Source: Halorhabdus utahensis DSM 12940 (GTDB lineage Archaea > Halobacteriota > Halobacteria > Halobacteriales > Haloarculaceae). Taken from it: DNA of 64,000 nt. Under the pieces are notes generated by a model. It worked only from the letters and a program-made list of their open reading frames with translations. It had not been told where the DNA came from and did not search any database. The stretch spans positions 1,240,001-1,304,000 of the forward strand of contig NC_013158.1 of the NCBI RefSeq assembly GCF_000023945.1. Direction: 5' to 3'. The stretch's first letter is position 1. Every line of letters begins with the position of its first letter. Positions 26,564 to 34,803 of this stretch are shown here, one piece after another. The position numbers were made by a program, and so were the translations under genes.

Positions 26564-26998
26564 TACCAGAGAAAGGCGCGGGAGTCGGCAAACCTCTTGT
26601 GGTCCCATCTTTTTCGTCGTCGGGTGTCCTCGCTCACTTCGTTCGCTGCGGGCACCGCGTGGCGACTGCGAGGCGGCTTCACCGCCTCGATCGGAGACGG
26701 CAATGCCGTCTCCGTCGCCACGGCATTCGGTTGCGGGCCGTCGCCCCACAACCCGCTCCCGGCAAAAACATGGTCCACGCGAACGCAGTGAGTGTGGGCT
26801 CGGGAAAGCTTGCGCTCCCGGTGGTGAAAACGGCCGCCTCCGCCGTCTTCGACGGGTCCGGCGGTGAAACGTCTTGCTTCGCTCGGCGTACGTTCAACCC
26901 GATTTGCACTGGTAATCTATTCCGTTCGACACAGGCCCAACTAGAGACATCGCCAACGAAGGCCAACGATTCTTGGCGGCGGAGCACGAACGAGCGGT
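26564..26998. repeat. Hairpin-rich intergenic region
   Basis: This 435-nt stretch has no accepted gene and many short inverted repeats. Two are clear: gaggcgg (26670-26676) with ccgcctc (26682-26688), and the perfect 10-bp stem ggagacggca/tgccgtctcc (26693-26713) with a single-base loop. Repeated ccgcctccgcc and cttcgctcggcg motifs resemble degenerate haloarchaeal intergenic repeats. The promoter of the next gene must lie near its right end. Confidence 0.55.
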
Positions 26999-27364
26999 GT
27001 GGACGAGACGAACGACCCGGTGGAACTCGGCGTGACGCTGCTCGCGAACTTCGAGGACGCCGAACTGTCGATGGCCGAGGCGGTCGACCGGATCGAGACG
27101 GTCACGACCGATCCACACCTGACGCGTGAGATTCTCGATACCGCCGAACGCCGGGGGATCATCGAACGCGAGGCGGGACTCGTCCGCCCCACGACTGGAC
27201 AGTACGTCTCCTTCGAGAGCCAGGTCGTGACTCGCGATGGGGACTTTTCGTGTCAGCGCTGTGGCGCGGGGCTCTCGACGGGCCATTTCATCCGGTTCGA
27301 GGACGACCGCGAGCTGGGGCCCTTCGGGTCCTCGTGCATCCGAAAAGTCACCGGCAGAGACTGA
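26999..27364 (+). CDS. DUF5830-like haloarchaeal zinc-binding protein
   Basis: This is a 121-aa acidic protein with a GTG start (MDETNDPVELGV). Residues 1-60 are helical and resemble a winged-helix or HTH-like fold (DRIETVTTDPHLTREILDTA). The C-terminal half has paired cysteines (FSCQRCGAGLSTGHF and GSSCIRKVTG), probably holding a metal. The pattern resembles the haloarchaeal DUF5830 family, which has no known function. It converges with the next gene, leaving 26 nt between the stops. Confidence 0.7.
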   Translation: MDETNDPVELGVTLLANFEDAELSMAEAVDRIETVTTDPHLTREILDTAERRGIIEREAGLVRPTTGQYVSFESQVVTRDGDFSCQRCGAGLSTGHFIRFEDDRELGPFGSSCIRKVTGRD

Positions 27365-27390
27365 GCGAAAGGGGCTCCGTCGAACGGCCG

Positions 27391-28623
27391 TCACTCCGCT
27401 GAGCGGTTCTCGAGGAGGTGCTTGATCGCCCGATGTTGCTTTTTCAGCAGCTTGTTCTGTCGCTCGACGGCCGCGGAAAGCTCCGAAACCTGCTCGCGCA
27501 ACGCCTCGACTTCGTCTGCGGTGGCCACGTCCGCGTTCGACGCCAGAGAACCCCGAGTCGGTTGGTCGGCAGTCGATTGCTCAGCAGTCGGTTGGTCGGC
27601 AGTCGGGGTTTCAGTGGGTGCTGATCCCGTGGAGGCAAACTCATCGGTTGTCTCGACCGCCTCACGGTGCTCGTTCACCGGCGTATCGGCAGTCGATTCC
27701 CGGGACTCGTGATCGCCAGCATCGGAACCGGGCTGGGACCGCTTCGGCTCTCTGTCAGCTGCGGGTGTGCGGGTGTTGGCAGGCCCCGGCTCCGGTTCAG
27801 TCGTCGAATTGGCCGCCGGTTCCGGCTCGTTCTCAGCAATCCTCGACTGGTCATCTTCAGCAATGTTCGGCTGGTCGCCCTCGGCAGGGCTCGGCTGGTC
27901 GCCCTCGGTCCCAGAGACGAGCGGATCGATGTTCGAACCGAGCGTTAGATCGTCCGGTTCGTCGGTGGCCGGCGCATCCTCCTCGGTCGGTTCGACGACT
28001 TGCTGGAGTTCAGCCATCGTGGCCACGTCGTAGAACTCGAAAACGGCCTTCTTGATCGTCTCCTCGACGAGCCTGGCGTCCTCCCGCGGCGTCTTGATCC
28101 GCTGCGGTCGGCCGTCGATCGAGATGGCGATTTCCGTGGCGACACTGCCTTCCTGGAAGTCAAGCCCCGTGAGGTCGGCGTATTCGTACTGGGTAAAGTC
28201 CTCGTCCCAGACGGTCTCGCCGATATGCCTGACGAGACGGTTCTCGGCGATGACCAGCGTCAACTCGCTGAAGCGGAACGCGCCGACGACTGATTCGTCC
28301 TCGTCGAGGACGCCGTCGACGCCCAGAATCCCTTCGAGCAAGAGCGTCAGGACCTCCCGGCTATGCCTGGCAGGGACCGAAAACGATCGGGTCCCGTCGA
28401 CGTACGTGAGTTTGAACGTGGTTTTGCGGCGTCCTTCCGAGAGAACCAGCTGATCGACTTCGTGCGGAAATGTCTCGACGCGTTCGTCGCTCAGAAGTCC
28501 GTCTGGTCGATAGATAAGCGTCCGCGTCGCCGTCGCACAGACGACTTCCTCGTCACCGATCGCGACCCCGGATCGTATCTCTTCGCCCCCCAGCTCCTCG
28601 TGGACGAGGTCTGGAATCTCCAT
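27391..28623 (-). CDS. Conserved haloarchaeal protein with PH-like domain, disordered linker and coiled coil
   Basis: This is a 410-aa protein from ATG 28623; ATG 28650 is an alternative. Residues 1-190 are strand-rich and resemble two tandem PH-like or YokE-like modules (VVCATATRTLIYRPDGLLSD, then LVIAENRLVRHIG). Residues about 195-355 are low-complexity acidic repeats of Asp-Gln-Pro, Glu-Pro and Thr-Ala-Asp-Gln-Pro. The C-terminus (about 365-405) is a coiled coil (EALREQVSELSAAVERQNKL). The layout suggests a scaffolding or cytoskeleton-type adaptor. The function is not known to me. Confidence 0.65.
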   Translation of the reverse strand: MEIPDLVHEELGGEEIRSGVAIGDEEVVCATATRTLIYRPDGLLSDERVETFPHEVDQLVLSEGRRKTTFKLTYVDGTRSFSVPARHSREVLTLLLEGILGVDGVLDEDESVVGAFRFSELTLVIAENRLVRHIGETVWDEDFTQYEYADLTGLDFQEGSVATEIAISIDGRPQRIKTPREDARLVEETIKKAVFEFYDVATMAELQQVVEPTEEDAPATDEPDDLTLGSNIDPLVSGTEGDQPSPAEGDQPNIAEDDQSRIAENEPEPAANSTTEPEPGPANTRTPAADREPKRSQPGSDAGDHESRESTADTPVNEHREAVETTDEFASTGSAPTETPTADQPTAEQSTADQPTRGSLASNADVATADEVEALREQVSELSAAVERQNKLLKKQHRAIKHLLENRSAE

Positions 28624-28740
28624 ATCCAAGGTGTACCGGTCCGGTGGCATAAATCCGCGGGTGGCCCTGGATGACGGCGTCCACTGAACGAGGGGCTCGA
28701 TATCCCCACGGGGCCCGGCCGTCCGGCGGACAGATGAGAA

Positions 28741-28747
28741 GCTTAAA
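28741..28747 (+). promoter_or_regulatory. TATA element of tRNA-Met
   Basis: The element gcttaaa lies about 30 nt before the tRNA 5' end, the expected place for an archaeal tRNA promoter. Confidence 0.5.
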
Positions 28748-28774
28748 GAAGACCCTCACGCAATCTCGGAGTGA

Positions 28775-28910
28775 GCCCGGGTGGCTTAGCTGGACATAGC
28801 GCCGCACTCATAGGGTCGTTTCACTGTGTGCGCCATCGGCATGGCCACGGGGTTCGTCACCCCGGACCTGGGTCATGCGGAGATCGAGGGTTCGGAGCCC
28901 TCCCCGGGCA
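28775..28910 (+). tRNA. Elongator tRNA-Met (anticodon CAU) with a 62-nt intron
   Basis: Exon 1 is 28775-28812 and exon 2 is 28875-28910, giving a 74-nt mature tRNA. The acceptor GCCCGGG/CCCGGGC with discriminator A, the anticodon stem CCGCA/TGCGG, the loop CTCATA-A and the T-arm GAGGG-TTCGGAG-CCCTC all pair. The intron (28813-28874) sits between positions 37 and 38, the canonical archaeal site. Haloarchaeal elongator tRNA-Met is known to carry such an intron, removed by the bulge-helix-bulge endonuclease. CCA is not encoded. Confidence 0.95.
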
Positions 28911-28969
28911 CTTCTCAACGCGCCACTCACTCTGTTGAGTGGCAACTCCAGAGTGTGCCGGTGGCGGGC
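28896..28969. repeat. 74-bp direct repeat, copy 1 (tRNA-Met 3' end plus flank)
   Basis: This block is identical to 29315-29388 (offset 419 bp). It contains the last 15 nt of tRNA-Met and 59 nt of downstream sequence, including an inner dyad around ccactcac...gttgagtgg. Confidence 0.9.
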
Positions 28970-29015
28970 TCCGAACCCTGGAAGGTCTCGCGCGAGCGCC
29001 AGTGAGCGCGAGGGA

Positions 29016-29059
29016 GGGAAATCTCTGATTTCCCGTCGTTCGGCAGCCCTCCCCGGGCA
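29016..29059. repeat. Hairpin plus tRNA-Met 3'-end fragment, partial copy 2
   Basis: The stem gggaaatc/gatttccc (29016-29034, loop tct) is followed by cgtcgttcggc and then agccctccccgggca (29045-29059), the 3' end of tRNA-Met. The same order recurs at 29287-29329 with stem loop tt. After this copy the sequence diverges from copies 1 and 3. Confidence 0.85.
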
Positions 29060-29286
29060 CTACTTATCCGTGGCTCGCGTCGGCGAGCCACAGCTCCAAG
29101 GTTGATCGGCGGTGGGCGACGAACCCTGCAAGGTTCTGCACGAGCGCCAGCGAGTGCGTGACCGAGTGTAACGAGGTCACGTTTACTCGAACGGGGAGAG
29201 CGAGGCGTGAGCGAACGCGAGCGCCTCGTTTGCGAGCGGGGAGCGAAGTGACCCGTGAGCGAAGCGACCCGTGAGAGGCGCGAGGG

Positions 29287-29388
29287 GGGAAATCTTGATT
29301 TCCCGTCGTTCGGCAGCCCTCCCCGGGCACTTCTCAACGCGCCACTCACTCTGTTGAGTGGCAACTCCAGAGTGTGCCGGTGGCGGGC
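29287..29388. repeat. Hairpin plus 74-bp direct repeat, copy 3
   Basis: The stem gggaaatc/gatttccc (29287-29304) and cgtcgttcggc match copy 2. From 29315 the sequence is identical to copy 1 for 74 bp. So the third copy joins the left flank of copy 2 to the right flank of copy 1. Confidence 0.9.
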
Positions 29389-29421
29389 GGAGAACCCTGT
29401 AAAACCGACCTGACGAGAATG

Positions 29422-29724
29422 CTAGAAAAGGGAATTGACGATAAACTCCCCGATCGTTGCGCCAATCACTCTCGGAACGAGGAATCCAACCACGACCAAG
29501 ACTTCGACCACACCCAGTACAGTCACACCTAACTGTAGCGGATTCGAAATGAGCGAGCCGAGGCTCCCGACCAACAGACCAATCCCGACGAATAATCCGA
29601 TTACTGGGATGAGGACACTGATCGTGCCAGTTCGACCGACATGGTCCCGGTCGGGAGAACTCAGATAATACCCAACCGGAAACACGCTACTCCCAAACAA
29701 AACGAGGGCTGGTAGCCAGGACAT
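29422..29724 (-). CDS. Small membrane protein, unknown
   Basis: This is a 100-aa hydrophobic protein with three predicted membrane segments and a short charged loop (SSPDRDHVGRTG) after the first. G+C is lower than in neighbouring genes and the codon choice is less biased. The flanking DNA is AT-rich and repeat-laden, so it may be recently acquired. No family recognised. Confidence 0.55.
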   Translation of the reverse strand: MSWLPALVLFGSSVFPVGYYLSSPDRDHVGRTGTISVLIPVIGLFVGIGLLVGSLGSLISNPLQLGVTVLGVVEVLVVVGFLVPRVIGATIGEFIVNSLF

Positions 29725-30159
29725 ACCACCAATTTTAGACGATGATTAATAAAGGCATCTCTCCAATTTTAGTTAGCACTAATATATATTTATTTACTTG
29801 ATTAGTTACTGATTGATTTGGTACATTCCGCAACTGCCCGATCTAGTATCACGTCCACCACTGTCGAAAGGATGTGCCCGGATTTGGATAGTGCCGGGGT
29901 GGGGGCCCGGCCACCGACAATTGATAGTGGACGAGTCCATGGGGGTGAACTCGGTCGATGCACCGCGATGGGATGGCAACTCGACAGCGATCGAGGGTCA
30001 CCCAGGGCCGGCGACAGGGAGAAAGACGTCGCGGCCCAGGTGGTCGAAAGCGTGAGTCATACCGAAAGACCCGAGAAGAGTTTCAGAATCGCTCAACGGT
30101 ACAGGGTTCGAGAAGAGAGTGGCGTTGTGAGACCGTCCAAGCCCTGCTCGCGGGGATGG
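29725..30159. other. AT-rich intergenic region with first copy of a duplicated unit
   Basis: From 29725 to about 29820 the DNA is strikingly AT-rich (aatatatatttatttacttg), unlike the rest of the window. Positions about 29895-30040 form a G-rich unit with a diverged second copy at about 30450-30586. No gene is accepted; a short open frame through the unit encodes RQLIVDESMGVNS. Confidence 0.5.
29895..30040 (+). repeat. Diverged duplicated unit, copy 1
   Basis: About 145 bp resembling 30450-30586. Shared words in order are caattg, gagt, gaactcg, cacc, atggg, cgag, ggccgg and cggcccagg. In the same reading frame both copies give (K/R)QL(I/V)V then a small-Gly-(V/A)NS motif. This could be a pair of tiny paralogous genes, or a noncoding element. 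Confidence 0.55.
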
Positions 30160-30261
30160 CTACCCCCCGCGAATGATCCACTCGAAGCCACACTCCTCAC
30201 AGGTGAAGTCGATCCCGGAACCCGATGCCGCTGCGCCACATTTCGGGCAATAGTTCCCCAT
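30160..30261 (-). CDS. 33-aa zinc-ribbon microprotein
   Basis: This is a 34-codon frame from ATG 30261 to TAG 30160-30162. It encodes MGNYCPKCG, a short Ala/Gly/Ser linker, then FTCEECGFEW. The two CxxC pairs form a complete zinc ribbon. One-domain zinc ribbons of this size are common and often overlooked in haloarchaea. It sits between the two copies of the duplicated unit. Function unknown. Confidence 0.7.
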   Translation of the reverse strand: MGNYCPKCGAAASGSGIDFTCEECGFEWIIRGG

Positions 30262-30933
30262 TCTAGAGGGTTGGACAACTGAATCCCGAATAAAGGTTGT
30301 CATCTTGGAATATCAACCGAAACAGGTTCAGGATTCGACTTTCCAAAGAGGAGAGGTACCAACAGACGGTTCGCTGACAGTGGTGGATCAAGAGAGGGAA
30401 GCGTATCCAAAGACGAGTTCAGAGAAGATTCAAAATGGGGGGTATGCCAGGCGGGGGGAGCCTGGCAGAAAACAATTGGTGGTGGGAGAGTTCGGGGGGG
30501 CGAACTCGTCCGAGACACCATGGGGATGGAGTCCCGAGTATGTCGAGACCTATCCTGGCCGGTGACGGGGAACGTCCCGGCCCAGGCCAGTCATTGGCAG
30601 TGACGTATATAAACGGGTCCGATCGTTTTCGGGCCGAACTGTCGTATGGCGATACAGGCGCTGAGACGCAATTCTGGCTGGCTCTTGCGGAGGTTGAAAA
30701 CGGAATTTCCGAGAGTCTAATCGCTCATGAACGGACAACAGTGATCGAGGGGTCGGGTTTGGGACTGCCGGGCGGTCATCACGGACCCGCCGTGCGTCCG
30801 GTCTGCAGCGTGGCAACCGGTCGCGAGCACAGCGTAACCCCGACGATTGGGACGAGTGTTGGACAGCAGACGAGAGCAGCGGCCGCCCACCGACCGAAGA
30901 GGCTACCACGGTGCCCGTTCGTAGAATTCGCTA
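30262..30933. other. Intergenic region with second copy of the duplicated unit
   Basis: A 670-nt stretch with no gene that I accept. It holds unit copy 2 (about 30450-30586). Upstream of the unit gaaacaggttcaggattcg (30318-30336) is present, and cagggttcgag after copy 1 is a weak echo of it. An AT-richer patch (gacgtatataaacggg, 30602-30617) looks like a promoter with no obvious gene after it; it might drive an unlisted RNA or the PspAB gene from far upstream. Confidence 0.45.
30450..30586 (+). repeat. Diverged duplicated unit, copy 2
   Basis: This is the counterpart of 29895-30040. The same frame encodes KQLVVGEFGGANS followed by a Trp/Pro/Glu-rich segment. Conservation appears higher at the peptide level than between the surrounding bases, which hints at a coding past. 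Confidence 0.55.
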
Positions 30934-31566
30934 ATGGGACTGCTCGATGGGATCAAGTCCGCGCTGGGACTGAAAGCCGAGGCCGACGCGACCCGGGACG
31001 CCGATCCCGAGGACCTCTTCGGGATGAGCACCGCCTACGTCACGATGGCGGCCGACCTGGGCTACGAGCCGGCGGGCGAGGCGGCGCTGTGTTTCTCCGA
31101 CGTCGACAGCACGGACTTCCAGGACGCGATCTCGGAAGTCAGGCAGATCCTGGCCGCCGGCGAGATCGAGACGGGCACCACCGCGGAGTTCGTCGAGGAC
31201 GCCCACGGCTACACCTGGGTCGTCCTCGAGGACGACGACGTCGAGGATCTCGTCACGAGCGTCCACTTCGCCGCGGACACGCTCGTCGAGAACGGCTACG
31301 GCTCGCGGCTGCTCGCGGCTGTCTTCGCCTTTCGCGATCCCGAGGATTCGACCGCCTGGGACGACAGCGACCGGTACGTCTACTGGGTCTACTCCTTCCG
31401 TCGCGGGTCGTACTACCCCTTCGCGCCCAAACCCGGCGAGCGTGAGCGCGACGCCACCGCGGAGTTCAAACTCCAGAGCGTGCTCGACGGCGAACTCGAC
31501 CTTGAGGACGACGAGGCCTACTGGTATCCCCTCTGGCCCGAGGACGAGGGCCACCCCTGGGAGTGA
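30934..31566 (+). CDS. pspAB: PspA-associated protein PspAB
   Basis: This is a 210-aa acidic soluble protein beginning MGLLDGIKSALGLKAEADAT. Conserved-looking blocks include DLFGMSTAYVTMAADLGYEP and VYWVYSFRRGSYYPFAPKPG. The pattern fits the archaeal PspAB family, named for genomic association with PspA and the membrane protease HtpX in envelope stress. Neither partner is present in this window. Biochemical function is not established. Confidence 0.7.
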   Translation: MGLLDGIKSALGLKAEADATRDADPEDLFGMSTAYVTMAADLGYEPAGEAALCFSDVDSTDFQDAISEVRQILAAGEIETGTTAEFVEDAHGYTWVVLEDDDVEDLVTSVHFAADTLVENGYGSRLLAAVFAFRDPEDSTAWDDSDRYVYWVYSFRRGSYYPFAPKPGERERDATAEFKLQSVLDGELDLEDDEAYWYPLWPEDEGHPWE

Positions 31567-31698
31567 CTCGGCAGTGTGGATCTGAGACCGATACTGGCAC
31601 TACTGTGGTAGCAATCACAGAGAACACGCGATTGGACCGGACAGCAGTCGTTCAATCTACCAACAGGTATATGCGCAGCAACGTCGTTACTCACGGCC

Positions 31699-31836
31699 AT
31701 GGCTACCACGGAGATGCTCTCCCTCCTCGCCCTCGCTGCACTGCCCGCCCTTGCCCTGCTCGGACTTGCCGGGAAATACCTGCTGGGATGGATGCAGGAA
31801 GGATACGAAAGTGCTGAGGGACAGGCGAACAAGTAG
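31699..31836 (+). CDS. 45-aa single-pass membrane microprotein
   Basis: This is a 46-codon frame from ATG 31699 to TAG 31836. After MATTEM a continuous Leu/Ala-rich helix (LSLLALAALPALALLGLAG) spans the membrane, and a short polar tail with Glu and Lys follows. A TATA-like stretch (aggtatatgcg) lies 20-30 nt upstream, so the mRNA would be leaderless. Codon bias fits the genome. Partner and function unknown. Confidence 0.6.
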   Translation: MATTEMLSLLALAALPALALLGLAGKYLLGWMQEGYESAEGQANK

Positions 31837-31920
31837 TCCTCTTTGTGAGTCGGAGTGATTGCTTCAAGAGCCGCCGGATCGGATGTAAGATCCGTTCGTC
31901 CGAGTGGACTCCGAGAACGG

Positions 31921-32520
31921 TTATTGTTCTGAAAGCAACCGTTCGACCGCATCGAAAACGTCCGCCCGTACCGCTTCAGCTGCTCGAGTCGCGTCGATCC
32001 GGACGAACCGGTCCGGGTCATCGTCGATCAGTCGCTCGTAGTTCGCCCGAACAGCCCGCAGGTGCTCGACGCGCTCGAACTTGTTCGTCCCGCCGCTGCG
32101 CTCAGCCCCGGTCTCGGCGTCGACGTCGAGGTAAATCGTCGCGTCAGGCGGTCGCGTCCAGGGCTCGTGAATCTCCCGGACGAAGGCGAGGGGATCGTCC
32201 AGCCGGTCTTCGAGCGTCGCACCCTGGTAGGCATATCGCGAGTCCGAGTAGCGATCGGAGACGACGACCTCGCCGCGGTCGAGGGCTGGTTGGACCGTAT
32301 TCGCGAGGTGGGCGGCGTGGTCGGCAGTGTAGAGGAACAGCTCGGCGAGAGAGTCGGCGTCGTCTTCCTGAATCGAGCGCTGGACGGCCTCGCCATACCA
32401 CGACTCGGTCGGCTCCCGGGTGAAGGTGAAATCGGGGTCGAGGTCGGCGGCGTGCTCCCGCAAGGATTCCCAGGCGGAGGACTTCCCGCTGCCGTCGATC
32501 CCTTCGAGCGTGATGAGCAT
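31921..32520 (-). CDS. tmk: Thymidylate kinase
   Basis: This 199-aa enzyme phosphorylates dTMP to dTDP. It has the P-loop [11 protein letters not shown] at residues 3-13, the [13 protein letters not shown] segment, the [12 protein letters not shown] substrate motif, and a Lys/Glu-rich lid near [12 protein letters not shown]. The start at 32520 places the P-loop immediately at the N-terminus, as usual. It is divergently transcribed from the epimerase gene at 32644. Confidence 0.95.
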   Translation of the reverse strand: MLITLEGIDGSGKSSAWESLREHAADLDPDFTFTREPTESWYGEAVQRSIQEDDADSLAELFLYTADHAAHLANTVQPALDRGEVVVSDRYSDSRYAYQGATLEDRLDDPLAFVREIHEPWTRPPDATIYLDVDAETGAERSGGTNKFERVEHLRAVRANYERLIDDDPDRFVRIDATRAAEAVRADVFDAVERLLSEQ

Positions 32521-32643
32521 AGCGATCGATCGAACCCGGGATACGTAAGCCCGCCGGCTCGTCGTGAGGAAGTGGCTGTGTACCATCCCGTCCGGCTTGC
32601 CGGCCACCGTAGGTTTAGGGTGCGTGAGACCAAATGTCGTGGT

Positions 32644-33519
32644 ATGAATGTCCTTGTCACTGGCGGCGACGGCTTCGTCGGCCGACACCTCTGTGCAGAA
32701 CTGGACGAGCGCGGCCACGACGTGACGGCGCTGTCGCGTGATCCCGATCCGACCGTGCTTCCCGACGGCGTGGAGACAGTCGCGGGCGACGTGACCGATC
32801 GCTCGTCGATCGAACCGGCAGTCGAGGGCGTGGACGTCCTCGTGAACCTGGTGGCGCTCTCGCCGCTGTTCATCCCGAGCGGCGGCAACGAGATGCACGA
32901 GCGCATCCACCTCGGCGGCACCGAGAACCTGGTCGCGGCCGCCGAGGACGAAGGCGTCGAGCGCTTCGTCCAGATGAGCGCGCTGGGAGCCGACCCCGAG
33001 GGGCCAACGCACTACATCCGCGCGAAGGGGCGGGCCGAGGAAGTCGTCCGGGAGTCCGCCCTGAAGTGGGTGATCGTCCGTCCCTCGGTGATCTTCGGCG
33101 ACGGCGGGGAGTTCGTCGGCTTTACGAAGAAGCTCACGCCGCCGCTGGTCGCGCCGCTGCCTGGCGGCGGGAAGACGCGATTCCAGCCGATCTGGGTCGA
33201 GGACCTCGCGCCGATGCTCGCAGATTGCGTCGAGGACGACGAGCGGGCTGGGGAAACCTACGAACTCGGCGGACCCGAGAGACTGACGCTCAAGCAGATC
33301 GCCAAACTCGTTCGGGGGAAGGTCGCGGTCGTCCCCGTCCCGATGGCGCTGGCCGGCGTCGGCCTCTCGGTCGCCGGGGCGATCCCCGGGTTCCCGATGG
33401 GGAAAGACCAGTACCGCTCGCTGCGGTTCGACAACACCACTGCTGACAACGACGTGACGGCCTTCGGCACCGAACCCGACGTGCTGTTCACGCTCGAAGA
33501 CTACCTCGACGGCGTCTGA
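32644..33519 (+). CDS. NAD(P)-dependent epimerase/dehydratase, NDUFA9-like
   Basis: This is a 291-aa atypical short-chain dehydrogenase. The Rossmann motif [12 protein letters not shown] is at the N-terminus. The active-site area has the [22 protein letters not shown] segment, with Tyr and Lys in a YxxxK spacing, and the downstream [15 protein letters not shown] and WVEDLA motifs follow. The overall pattern matches the complex I NDUFA9/YfcH-like branch. Substrate unknown. Confidence 0.88.
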   Translation: MNVLVTGGDGFVGRHLCAELDERGHDVTALSRDPDPTVLPDGVETVAGDVTDRSSIEPAVEGVDVLVNLVALSPLFIPSGGNEMHERIHLGGTENLVAAAEDEGVERFVQMSALGADPEGPTHYIRAKGRAEEVVRESALKWVIVRPSVIFGDGGEFVGFTKKLTPPLVAPLPGGGKTRFQPIWVEDLAPMLADCVEDDERAGETYELGGPERLTLKQIAKLVRGKVAVVPVPMALAGVGLSVAGAIPGFPMGKDQYRSLRFDNTTADNDVTAFGTEPDVLFTLEDYLDGV

Positions 33520-33577
33520 AGGGGCACGTGGCCGGCAGCTTCCTGTTTCTGAGTATCAGGCTCGGGAACGGGGCAAA

Positions 33578-33588
33578 AAGCTTATACG
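33578..33588 (+). promoter_or_regulatory. TATA element of cetZ
   Basis: The element aagcttatacg lies about 40 nt before ATG 33625, leaving a short leader with a purine-rich stretch (caagagg). Confidence 0.5.
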
Positions 33589-33624
33589 CACATTCCGACT
33601 GTTTTCACGCCAAGAGGCACACTT

Positions 33625-34803
33625 ATGAAACTCGCGATGATCGGCTTCGGGCAGGCCGGCGGGAAGATCGTCGACAAGTTCCTGGAGTACGACGACAGGA
33701 CGGGCAGCGGGATTGTCCGGTCGGCGGTCGCGGTCAACACCGCTAAGGCTGATTTGCTCGGCCTCGAACGCGTCCCAGAGGAGAACCGGGTCCTGATCGG
33801 ACAGGCGCGGGTCAAGGGGCATGGCGTCGGTGCGGACAACGAACTCGGCGCGGAGATCGCCGAGGAGGACATCGACGAAATCCAGGGGGCCATCGACAAT
33901 ATCCCTGTCCACGAGATCGACGCGTTCCTCATCATCGCCGGGCTCGGCGGCGGAACGGGCTCGGGCGGGTCGCCGGTTCTCGCCAAACACTTGAAGCGGA
34001 TCTACACCGAGCCGGTCTACGGCCTCGGGATCCTGCCCGGCAGCGACGAGGGTGGCATCTACACGCTCAACGCCGCCCGGTCGTTCCAGACGTTCGTCCG
34101 GGAAGTGGACAATCTCCTCGTCTTCGACAACGACGCCTGGCGGAAAACAGGCGAGTCCATGGAGGCGGGCTACGCGGAGATCAACGACGAGATCGTCAAA
34201 CGCTTTGGTATCCTCTTTGGCGCAGGTGAAGTCGAACACGGCGGCGAGGTCGCCGAGAGCGTCGTCGACTCCAGCGAGATCATCAACACGCTCGCGGGCG
34301 GTGGCGTCTCGACAGTCGGGTACGCGGCCGAGGAGGTCGATCTCGACGATTCCAGCGGATTGCTCTCGCGGTTCCGCGGCGACGATTCCGCGGACTCGAT
34401 GGAGTCGGCGAACACGACCAACCGCATCACGTCGCTGGTCCGAAAGGCCGCACTTGGCCGGCTGACGCTGCCCTGTGAGATCGACGGGTCCGAGCGCGCG
34501 CTGCTCGTACTCTCGGGGCCACCCGGCCACCTCAATCGGAAGGGTATCGAACGCGGGCGAAAGTGGCTCGAAGAGCAGACCGGCAGCATGGAAGTCCGGG
34601 GCGGGGACTACCCCGTCTCCGATTCGGGATACGTCGCAAGCGTCATCCTGCTCTCTGGGGTCCACAACGTCCCCCGGATCAAGGAGCTCCAGCAGGTCGC
34701 CATCGAGGCCCAGGACAACATCGACGACATCCGGGACGAAAGCGAAGAGAACTTAGAGGCGTTGGTAGAAGATGATGAAGATGAGTTGGATCCGCTCTTC
34801 TAA
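33625..34803 (+). CDS. cetZ: CetZ tubulin/FtsZ-family cytoskeletal GTPase
   Basis: This 392-aa protein is a member of the archaeal CetZ group, which controls cell shape and motility-linked rod development. The N-terminus MKLAMIGFGQAGGKIVDKFL and the GTP-binding tubulin signature GGGTGSG (108-114) are intact. The T7-type loop and the acidic C-terminal tail ([11 protein letters not shown]) follow. The N-terminus is close to the CetZ1 form known from Haloferax. The next gene overlaps its end by 32 nt, so the two are probably coexpressed. Confidence 0.95.
   Translation: MKLAMIGFGQAGGKIVDKFLEYDDRTGSGIVRSAVAVNTAKADLLGLERVPEENRVLIGQARVKGHGVGADNELGAEIAEEDIDEIQGAIDNIPVHEIDAFLIIAGLGGGTGSGGSPVLAKHLKRIYTEPVYGLGILPGSDEGGIYTLNAARSFQTFVREVDNLLVFDNDAWRKTGESMEAGYAEINDEIVKRFGILFGAGEVEHGGEVAESVVDSSEIINTLAGGGVSTVGYAAEEVDLDDSSGLLSRFRGDDSADSMESANTTNRITSLVRKAALGRLTLPCEIDGSERALLVLSGPPGHLNRKGIERGRKWLEEQTGSMEVRGGDYPVSDSGYVASVILLSGVHNVPRIKELQQVAIEAQDNIDDIRDESEENLEALVEDDEDELDPLF

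Noticed and set aside
28896-29388. tRNA-Met repeats as att sites of an integrated element
   Set aside because: The shared blocks extend into both flanks and no integrase or cargo lies between the copies. Kept as repeats only.
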